Assembly (NCBI RefSeq): GCF_001661265.1
Contig: NW_017567019.1
Coordinates: forward strand, 1 to 64,000
Source of the DNA: Saitoella complicata NRRL Y-17804
Taxonomy: Eukaryota > Ascomycota > Saitoellomycetes > Saitoellales > Saitoellaceae
DNA length: 64,000 nucleotides
Direction: 5' to 3'
Shown here one piece after another: positions 58,401 to 64,000 of the stretch. A program made the translations under genes and the position numbers. Every line of letters begins with the position of its first letter. Positions within the stretch are counted from its first letter, which is position 1. The notes under the pieces were generated by a model. That model worked only from the letters and a program-made list of their open reading frames with translations. It made no database searches and was not told the DNA's origin.

Positions 58401-60671
58401 AAACGTGGTCTCGCACCGGCTGATTGCTTGGCTTGGGGAAAGAGTCTTGGGTATGTTTTTGTTGCGTCTATTACCAGTGTGAAGGCTGGTTTGGCGGTGC
58501 GCGATGAAGGAAAGAGGATTGAAGTCGATGTCACGAATCATTTGCTGTTGCTGGAGTCCTGCGCGGATTCGACGCAGACATTGATTGAACTGATCAACTG
58601 CTTGAAGCCGGAGGCAGTGGAAAGTACAGAGCTGAGATACCGGACGAACTCGAACTCTGGGGATGCGGAGCTGATTGATATGCTCGCTTCTGTGGATGAA
58701 TCTGCATTTGGACCTCGTCTTGTCATGGATGAGAAGGTGGCCATCAACTTGCCTGACGACGATGTGATCCTAGATGATGTACCGACGAACCTAACGTTCG
58801 TCGAGAGTTATTATGCTAGGTCACATACATCACCAGAGGGAAGCTCGATGCAGCCAAGTGAAGACTCTTTGCTGGGTGAATCCTCCAAACCGCTTGGGAA
58901 GGGCCGCAAAGGTGCATACGAAGCCTTCGATGAGAGGGTCAGGATGTTGGATGAAGAGCCGATTGACATGGTTGAGGATCACTTCAGGACAAGCGCCCAT
59001 TCCGATGATAGCACAGAAAGCATCGAGGCCGGACCCCTTCGCCTTAAGGTTCACGACTTCAATATCCTCTGGAACCTCCACGATGGATATGATTGGGCAA
59101 AGACCCGGGATGCTATCGAACGTGCTGTGCACAATGTCGAGGTGAAAGCCTTTGAAGCCCAGAAGAAGCAGAAGGACAGGGCCTACGAGGAGCTGGATGA
59201 ACCCGAGGAGATTGGTGATTTCTTGTTTAACTCCATCTACGTGGGGATTCCCCCGAACCAGGATCCGAGGTCTCTGTCGAGACACATCGGGCATGTTGGA
59301 GACGAAGCGAGTGAGACGACGAGTCAGGCGTCTGGGTCGACTACTACGTACCGTCCACGTAGGACATCGTCGAGCAGCACGATCCGTACGCTAAAGCACG
59401 GACGAAAGCAGTTGAAGCTTTTCAGGTCTCGCCGTCATCGCGTGCAAATCGACATCCGCGGTATTGGCGCAGATGTTCTCGTCATGTCTCCTGACTCCGG
59501 CGAAGTTCTCAACCGCATTCATCTTACTGTTCGGGACTTCGAGGTCATTGACAATGTTCCTACGTCGACATGGAAGAAATTTGTGACGTATTTGCATGAT
59601 GCGGGTGCGAGGGAGACGAACTCCAATATGCTCGAGGTGGAGTTTATGAATGTGAAGCCGGTTGCGACGTTGACTGCGTCGGAGATTGTGGCGAAGGTGA
59701 GGGTGGCACCCTTGAGGTTGCATGTGGACCAGGATACGCTGGATCTGTTGACGAGGTTCTTTGAGTTCAAGAATGAGGCTGCATTAAACGCCCGTGCTGC
59801 GCCTGCTGAGGTTGCTTTTATCCAAAGGTTCGAGGTGTTTTCAGTTCCGGTGAAGCTGGACTACAAGCCGAAGAACGTCGATTACGCGTCTTTAAGGTCT
59901 GGTCGGACCACGGAGTTCATGAACTTCTTCGTCTTGGAGGAGTCGGAGATGATTTTGCGTCACTCGGTTCTATACGGTATCCCGGGTTTTTCGCGCTTGG
60001 GACAGACGTTGAATGATATCTGGATGCCGGATATCAAGTCGACGCAGTTGATTGATGTCGTTGCTGGTGTTGGGCCCGTCCGCGCAATCGTGAATCTTGG
60101 TGGTGGGTTGAAGGATTTGGTCATGCTCCCCATTGCCGAACACAAGAAAGATGGTCGGATCGGGCGGAGTGTCGGAAAAGGCGTCGTCGCATTCGCCAAG
60201 ACGACTACGTCCGAAGCAATCAAGTTGGGAGCGAAGCTGGCGGTGGGAACGCAGGTTATGTTACAGCATGCAGAGGAGATGTTGTCCTCTCCGCAGAGTC
60301 CGCCGGCGAATGACCATGATGAGTCAGATTCGGATGAGGGAGAGGCCGTGCCGCGGGTTGTATCGCATTATGCGAACCCGCCGACGAATGTTATGCAGGG
60401 TGTGCAGAGAGCGTACACCTCCCTGGCTCAGAATCTTGGTGCAGCGCGCACGACGTTGCTGTCGTTACCGGGCGAAATCGCTGAGAGGGGAAGTGCTCAG
60501 GGCGCCGCCGAAGCCGTTGCAAAAGCCATACCGGTTGCGGTGTTGAAAACATTGGGAGGCACGAGCGAGGCAGTCGGTGGTTTGTTGATGGGATTGAGGA
60601 ACGGTATGAGGGAGGAAGGATGGGAGAGGAGTTTGCAGGACAAGTACAAGAGGGGTTCGGCTGAGCGTTAA
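55494..60671 (+). CDS. ATG2: Autophagy lipid-transfer protein Atg2
   Basis: Bridge-like lipid-transfer protein that moves phospholipids from the ER to the growing phagophore with Atg9 and Atg18. 1725 aa in one exon from the ATG at 55494. The N-terminal chorein-type region reads SIQSQLLTYTLKRALGTFLL, then RVELRNVKLDVDAIL and LPVKLLEARADLVSLTPA. The disordered part (about 270-440) is S/E-rich. The central repeating beta-groove region is divergent. The conserved C-terminal part contains DQDTLDLLTRFFEFKNEAAL, FIQRFEVFSVPVKLDYKPKN, VDYASLRSGRTTEFMNFFVL and SEMILRHSVLYGIPGFSRLG. GVGPVRAIVNLGGGLKDLVM, then KTTTSEAIKLGAKLAVGTQV, forms the Atg2 CAD-tip/amphipathic region. Vps13 is excluded by these motifs and by length. 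Confidence 0.95.
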   Translation: MSTPPPPTGGGWRSYLPTLPSLSNASIQSQLLTYTLKRALGTFLLSSNDEEEVRRLEVEMSGGGRVELRNVKLDVDAILGRIPMPLPVKLLEARADLVSLTPALTGTRIELSGLRVRGAPLPPASTPTASPNVSVSFSTSSLAESLIPADTELEESLELPPSIDVESEGGLNGLLKKAIETVLGGLEVKIVDTELRIELPTEGREWKEEVVLHLNEVLYAAPTSTFEVRGISAYAFHDAIPSESSLTGAETAEVIERIIQSRSQSVLSRPGLSSRQASFSSDVSDVSAYSDFSWEGGGGRDIPDDLFQSMVFSREEGQSLYLSAISERVRQSAMQPSRVGMGSTAYQSMMEPSATYESAVEFESEVREEDQGEKDQGERERSVTPTNSSTTTTTVGEGGGAERRSMQFLRIDGSTTISLPTSASIDISLPPTTLKIDTTDDLATIMEVISGIVSAFVPTPEREEGVVGVKVGCGRLVLEVGGAAESVAVVLRGVRGEVGESGMEFRVGSVGMGEMLEVGNGPDGAAVTGSYIPKAGWRLAIGGICTAFGLKETLAAVKTWTTKALEGWNRGKHEDELVKAREKLYEGFRPRRQIQAVKKRRDCRRREERGPGTRVVVGVPWVEVKVVDLDVKARVEGVEIEVNQWGVVSFRVNDGVVGDLATAMEPITLGRVEVKFSADGDVEVEDDLTTVSFDSTSEKGAEDEVDVSLEKARDRYAEHVQGWMCKVEVAGVDVKVDKRVVDWVRSLAGRASGVVGRQFSSDAVEQQAGDGGALHWGVREDVDVSIELGNGDDMSFVLRHPEGLVVVGGERGTLAFVEVANMSFEYGEEVILGRSGARRTGSAAALLAGRVVLSESRGVEAKLELRGAVVEYRVDMPWIAVLAEVFAEEAGPTMSTPRPASALALDVILLDCAVALNPLCAPSKAILCIAEAHVSGGTNSASPDICLDTEVRKASLLLIDDVANLASSPKRGLAPADCLAWGKSLGYVFVASITSVKAGLAVRDEGKRIEVDVTNHLLLLESCADSTQTLIELINCLKPEAVESTELRYRTNSNSGDAELIDMLASVDESAFGPRLVMDEKVAINLPDDDVILDDVPTNLTFVESYYARSHTSPEGSSMQPSEDSLLGESSKPLGKGRKGAYEAFDERVRMLDEEPIDMVEDHFRTSAHSDDSTESIEAGPLRLKVHDFNILWNLHDGYDWAKTRDAIERAVHNVEVKAFEAQKKQKDRAYEELDEPEEIGDFLFNSIYVGIPPNQDPRSLSRHIGHVGDEASETTSQASGSTTTYRPRRTSSSSTIRTLKHGRKQLKLFRSRRHRVQIDIRGIGADVLVMSPDSGEVLNRIHLTVRDFEVIDNVPTSTWKKFVTYLHDAGARETNSNMLEVEFMNVKPVATLTASEIVAKVRVAPLRLHVDQDTLDLLTRFFEFKNEAALNARAAPAEVAFIQRFEVFSVPVKLDYKPKNVDYASLRSGRTTEFMNFFVLEESEMILRHSVLYGIPGFSRLGQTLNDIWMPDIKSTQLIDVVAGVGPVRAIVNLGGGLKDLVMLPIAEHKKDGRIGRSVGKGVVAFAKTTTSEAIKLGAKLAVGTQVMLQHAEEMLSSPQSPPANDHDESDSDEGEAVPRVVSHYANPPTNVMQGVQRAYTSLAQNLGAARTTLLSLPGEIAERGSAQGAAEAVAKAIPVAVLKTLGGTSEAVGGLLMGLRNGMREEGWERSLQDKYKRGSAER

Positions 60672-61236
60672 GGATTGAGTTTGTCATTTTGGTAACGTTT
60701 CATGGCGATGGCGACGGGATATACGGTACATTCAGAACATGGGATTTCATTACAGGGGGGTTTGTGTTTTTGCTATAGGCTTGGTTGGGCGTTACTATCA
60801 TTATCTAAATTACTTTCGAGTTTTCTGACGACGAGTTTTTGCACGCGTTGTCGTCGTACCCACCGGATTAGGACCGTGGGAATCCCAGCTCCAGCAATCG
60901 GCAACCAATGATGACAACACAATTGCTACTATCGACTACAAAACCAGGTAAACCCCAAGCGATCGTACTCGCATCCTTTTAAGATTTTGAATCAGTAATC
61001 TTGGCACCTTCATGCTTCATAAATTTCGTAAATAACGCCAGAACGCCAAATGAACGTGATCCGCAACACTTCCCTCCAACAGCGCCTATTTCTCACACAT
61101 CCGTTTTCCGATCAATAACGTTACCACCCCATGCCCTCCCCTCACCGCACCTCATCCCACACGAACTCCTGGGCGACATCGTTCCTTAGCATTATCCCTT
61201 GGCTAATATAATTCCTACGCAACCTTTTTACAACTT
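60672..61236. other. Convergent intergenic region
   Basis: 565 bp between the ATG2 and Sld7-like stops. No coding frame is supported; probably terminators and 3' UTRs. Confidence 0.5.
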
Positions 61237-62359
61237 CTATGCCTTCCCCTGCGACGTCCCAGGCGTCGTACTTTGCACACCAAACCCCTCCCTAACCTCC
61301 CCCTCCCCTCCCTCTCCCCCAACATCAACAAACATCCCCACCAACCCCTCCACAACGCCCCTCATCCTCTCCACCCTCACCATGCCCCCAGCTCCAACTT
61401 TCGCCAAATCGTTACGGAGAGCAAAGATTGCGGCATGCTTTGTGGTGGAGTACATCATCTTGTAGTCGGGGTGCTGGGAGGTGATGGAGTGCATACGCAT
61501 TGTTGTTAGGACTTGGCGTTTTAGGTCGGATTCGAAGCGTTTTGGGAGCGGTGTTTCGGTCGTCGTGGTTGTATTCGAAGGCACGGCAGGTACGGGAGTT
61601 TGATCGTGGGTTGGTGGAGGGAGTGCAATCACGTTTTCTTCTCGTTTGATTCTCGACAGCCCCGACGGCTCCTTTTTCAGACCCACGGGAACGGGAGGAG
61701 GAGCAGGACTCAACGACGACCGTCTCGATAACCCAGCGAGTCGTTCAAGCGGCGCCCCACGCTTCCGTTTCCGGTTCAGTACCTCATCGAACTTCGATAA
61801 CGTACTAGTCCTCCTCCCATCATCTTGAGCGATCCATCTCGCATTCGGTGATGGGGGGGGAGGGGCGTCCGGGTCTGGTTTGATGGGGGTGTAGGATGGG
61901 GGGATGATTGAGCGGGGTGTTGGACGCAGGGCTCGTGCGTATATCATCGTCGTTCTTGACGATCCGCTCGAGGAGGCGTATAGGAGTATCATGGATGGGG
62001 ACTGTACTTCCGCAGAGGCGGAGGGTGATGCCGGGATCGAGAAGAGGAGAGCGTGAGGGTGGGTTTCGGTGTCGGCGTCGGCGCAGAGAGCTGAGGCGAG
62101 GAATGAAGCGGTTTCAGTGGATGCTGTTTGTCTGTACGCTCGTATTAGTGGCACTCTTGAAGGGAAAAGAGCGGAAGTGGACGCACATTCGCCATGTTGG
62201 TCCTGTGAACATCCAGAACGGGACATTGGATAGCTCAAGAACAGCGACGAATTTGGCACGCCGGACGGATAGGCCTGGTGGTTCGTCAGTGTGTTGTTCA
62301 GATGTCCCGGTGATCATGGATTTCGGATCAGAATTGCTGAACCGGACATCTGTAGACAC
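61237..62359 (-). CDS. Sld7-like replication-initiation protein (5' end unresolved)
   Basis: Sld7 binds Sld3 and helps load Cdc45 at origins. At least two exons: one ending at 62187 (open back to about 62359) and 62131-61237, with a 55-nt intron (62132-62186, GTGCGT...TACAG). The joined frame reads FVAVLELSNVPFWMFTGPTW, RIQTASTETASFLASALCAD, then SPSMILLYASSSGSSRTTM. After a long P/R/K-rich linker, the C-terminal domain is KRFESDLKRQVLTTMRMHSI, TSQHPDYKMMYSTTKHAAIF and ALRNDL...MRGVVEGLVGMFV. The C-terminal helical pattern (MR...I...HPDYK.MY..T...A.FALR) resembles the Sld7/MTBP C-terminal domain. The first exon with ATG was not found; an acceptor CTACAG near 62350 hints at a further small exon. 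Moderate confidence. Confidence 0.6.
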
Positions 62360-62688
62360 CCCGTAAGCACATCATCCAACACGGCCTCTAAGGGGGAAGG
62401 GAACAACCATCAAGAATGCCCGAGCCATCGTACGGGTATCCCGCCATGTCCATCGCCGCTCTCCACGAACTTGCCTGCTCCGAAGTCATATCCTTCGTAC
62501 GATACGCGTCGCAATCTCTTTGCCAGTTGGGGTTACTCAGGCACCGCGAGAGTCTACGTTACACTGCACCTCCCCCCGATTTCCCAACCCTCCAGCTGGA
62601 TAGACATTACCATATTTTAGATCTTAATACTGCCTCGGAAACATCAAGAACGCCATCTACCAAATCATCAAACTCTGCATCCACGCTA
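62360..62688. other. Intergenic region (promoter of Sld7-like gene, 3' UTR of BUB1)
   Basis: 329 bp. It may contain the missing first exon of the Sld7-like gene (a minus-strand ATGGCTCGG near 62430). No confident feature. Confidence 0.4.
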
Positions 62689-64000
62689 TCAGCGTTTTCG
62701 TCCTGCAGCAACTTGTCCCTCAATTTTCTTCAACAACCCTCTCAGCCCAACTCCCTTCTCGCAGTTCTGCTCCAACCAACCCTCCATCCCCTCCCTAACC
62801 CCTCTGACCTCCTCCAAAATCGGCAACGCAGTGCCTCGTCCAGCTTCGGTCGCGACTTGCACAGGGTTAAGTAATACCTCAAAAAGGCGACTCCACAACT
62901 CCTGTTGCTGGTATCGTTTGTAGGATTTGGTGATACGGTAGTGTTTCCGTCCGATGCCCACGGATTCCGCCATAGTCTCGATGTAAGACCCGAACAGGAG
63001 TGAGTGTGCGATTGCTGCAACCCCGTGGTAATCAACCTGATAAGTCCATGGCCGCGCCTCCCTCATCTCCGCACAATCCATCGCATCAGTCTCCCAATCC
63101 GCAATAAACTGTACTCCCTCCCCAAAGACCTTCATATCAATCCCACGACCGAAATCAATGAGCGTAACACCCTTCAAATTCCAGCCGCGAGAGCCGTCGC
63201 GGCGGTAGGCTGGGGAAGTGATCTCGCCAGACTCGAGACGGAGGAGACAGTTGTCGGGTTTGAGGTCGCCGTGGATGACTCCTTTTGCGTGGAGGCCTTC
63301 GACGGCGCGCAATAGTTCTACTGTGAAGAACATTGCGAGGATCTCGTCCATCGCACCGCCCTCGCCACCTCTGAACAGATTAACCAAATCCAACATGGTG
63401 CCTTGATTATGGTATTCGAGCAACAAGTATCCTTCATCGGCGAAGGCATGGAATTCTTTTGCATGGACGATGGATTCGTTGGCGCGGGAAACACCAAGAC
63501 GGCGAGATGCGGCGCGGAAGATGTAGAATTCCCAGGGACTGGGAGGTCGCTCAACCTTCATGGCGATCAACTCCCCCGCATCTGACTCAACCAAATAGAC
63601 GGGCGCAAAAGCACCTTCGCCAAGCTTCTTCTTCACGTGCCAGACCGTACCGGCCAATTCGACTGAACATGGCTTTCCGGCCTTAAGGGCGCGTCCGATA
63701 GTATCAGTCTTTCCTGCTTCATGTGCAGCCATCTCACCGTGGTACCCCTGGAAGGTCTCAGGACCGTACTTCAACCCACCATAGATCTGCTGACGAATAC
63801 CTTCGTCCATAGGGTTGCAGACCGTCTCCTTCACGATCGGTCCTTCCTCAACCACTGGCGCATCCTTCTTCACTCCCAACACGGGTTTCTTCGCGGCTAA
63901 CGGAGCACGCCTCGGTGGTGGCAGCTCGACCATCGGCGATGACATAGGCTCATCCTCTTGAGAGTAAGCGGCGAGTGGAGTTTGCGGCACAACGGGAGCG
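62689..64000 (-). CDS. BUB1: Spindle checkpoint kinase Bub1, C-terminal part (runs off window)
   Basis: Partial: 437 codons of the 3' end, open at the window edge. Bub1 recruits checkpoint proteins to kinetochores and phosphorylates histone H2A for shugoshin loading. The linker NPMDEGIRQQIYGGLKYGPE precedes the kinase. Kinase landmarks: LGEGAFAPVYLVES glycine loop, AMKVERPPSPWEFYI (the Lys, plus the Bub1-specific PPSPWEFYI), EYHNQGTMLDLVNLF, VIHGDLKPDNCLLRLE (catalytic Asp), LIDFGRGIDMKVF (metal Asp), and WTYQVDYHGVAAIAHSLLFG. These distinguish Bub1 from BubR1/Mad3, which lacks an active kinase in fungi. Start codon and N-terminal TPR/GLEBS are outside the window. Confidence 0.96.
   Translation of the reverse strand, partial: APVVPQTPLAAYSQEDEPMSSPMVELPPPRRAPLAAKKPVLGVKKDAPVVEEGPIVKETVCNPMDEGIRQQIYGGLKYGPETFQGYHGEMAAHEAGKTDTIGRALKAGKPCSVELAGTVWHVKKKLGEGAFAPVYLVESDAGELIAMKVERPPSPWEFYIFRAASRRLGVSRANESIVHAKEFHAFADEGYLLLEYHNQGTMLDLVNLFRGGEGGAMDEILAMFFTVELLRAVEGLHAKGVIHGDLKPDNCLLRLESGEITSPAYRRDGSRGWNLKGVTLIDFGRGIDMKVFGEGVQFIADWETDAMDCAEMREARPWTYQVDYHGVAAIAHSLLFGSYIETMAESVGIGRKHYRITKSYKRYQQQELWSRLFEVLLNPVQVATEAGRGTALPILEEVRGVREGMEGWLEQNCEKGVGLRGLLKKIEGQVAAGRKR

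Noticed and set aside
1-64000. Transposons, retroelements or CRISPR arrays
   Set aside because: No reverse transcriptase, transposase, integrase or capsid-like frame, no long terminal repeats and no regularly spaced repeats were seen.

Overview
The window is one chromosome end of a fungal nuclear genome. It opens with about 118 bp of perfect CCCTAA repeats, so the chromosome terminus lies at base 1. The genes are densely packed on both strands, and most introns are 51-65 nt with CTAAC/CTGAT-type branch sites. Several genes are typical of Ascomycota: a Vac7-like protein, an Sld7-like and an Msa1/2-like protein, a P/G/Y-rich fungal annexin, a Sip1-like GH36 enzyme and a YPR011C-type carrier. 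I infer a filamentous ascomycete, probably Pezizomycotina or a nearby lineage. That placement rests on protein recognition only.

Layout. 0-10 kb, subtelomeric: a cation/H+ antiporter whose stop codon is under 0.4 kb from the telomere, a GH36 raffinose-synthase/alpha-galactosidase-like enzyme, a GNAT acetyltransferase and a secreted GH5 exo-glucanase with two tandem N-terminal domains. 10-21 kb: omega-amidase Nit2, a truncated Qri7/OSGEPL1, an unknown protein, KEOPS subunit Pcc1, an Msa-like protein, a NASP/Sim3-type histone chaperone and two very small proteins. 21-31 kb: GINS subunit Sld5, a 2-kb stretch without a confident gene, a GFA-domain protein, a BTB protein, ornithine decarboxylase antizyme (with a +1 frameshift), PanB and a Vac7-like protein. 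31-42 kb: Wee1, Coq9, a PIG-Y/Eri1-like subunit, an unknown disordered protein, a mitochondrial APS/PAPS-type carrier, Dpm3, Tfb3/MAT1 and Bcd1. 42-64 kb: Mpe1, a Yippee-like protein, cohesin Rad21/Scc1, a WD40 gene relic, annexin, a STIMATE/YPL162C membrane protein, 6-phosphogluconate dehydrogenase, a small CsbD-like protein, Atg2, an Sld7-like protein and the 3' part of Bub1, which runs off the window.

There is no operon logic. The shared themes are cell-cycle and replication control (Msa-like, NASP, Sld5, Wee1, MAT1, Rad21, Sld7-like, Bub1), ER glycolipid synthesis (PIG-Y-like, Dpm3) and t6A tRNA modification (Pcc1, broken Qri7). Several genes share short head-to-head promoters (OAZ/PanB, carrier/Dpm3, Bcd1/Mpe1). 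I saw no transposon, retroelement, CRISPR array, rRNA or convincing tRNA gene. The most striking items are the antizyme recoding site, a candidate 24-nt intron in the PIG-Y-like gene, a one-codon first exon in Rad21, a stop-free 3n intron inside the Mpe1 DWNN domain, and two broken housekeeping genes (Qri7, WD40).
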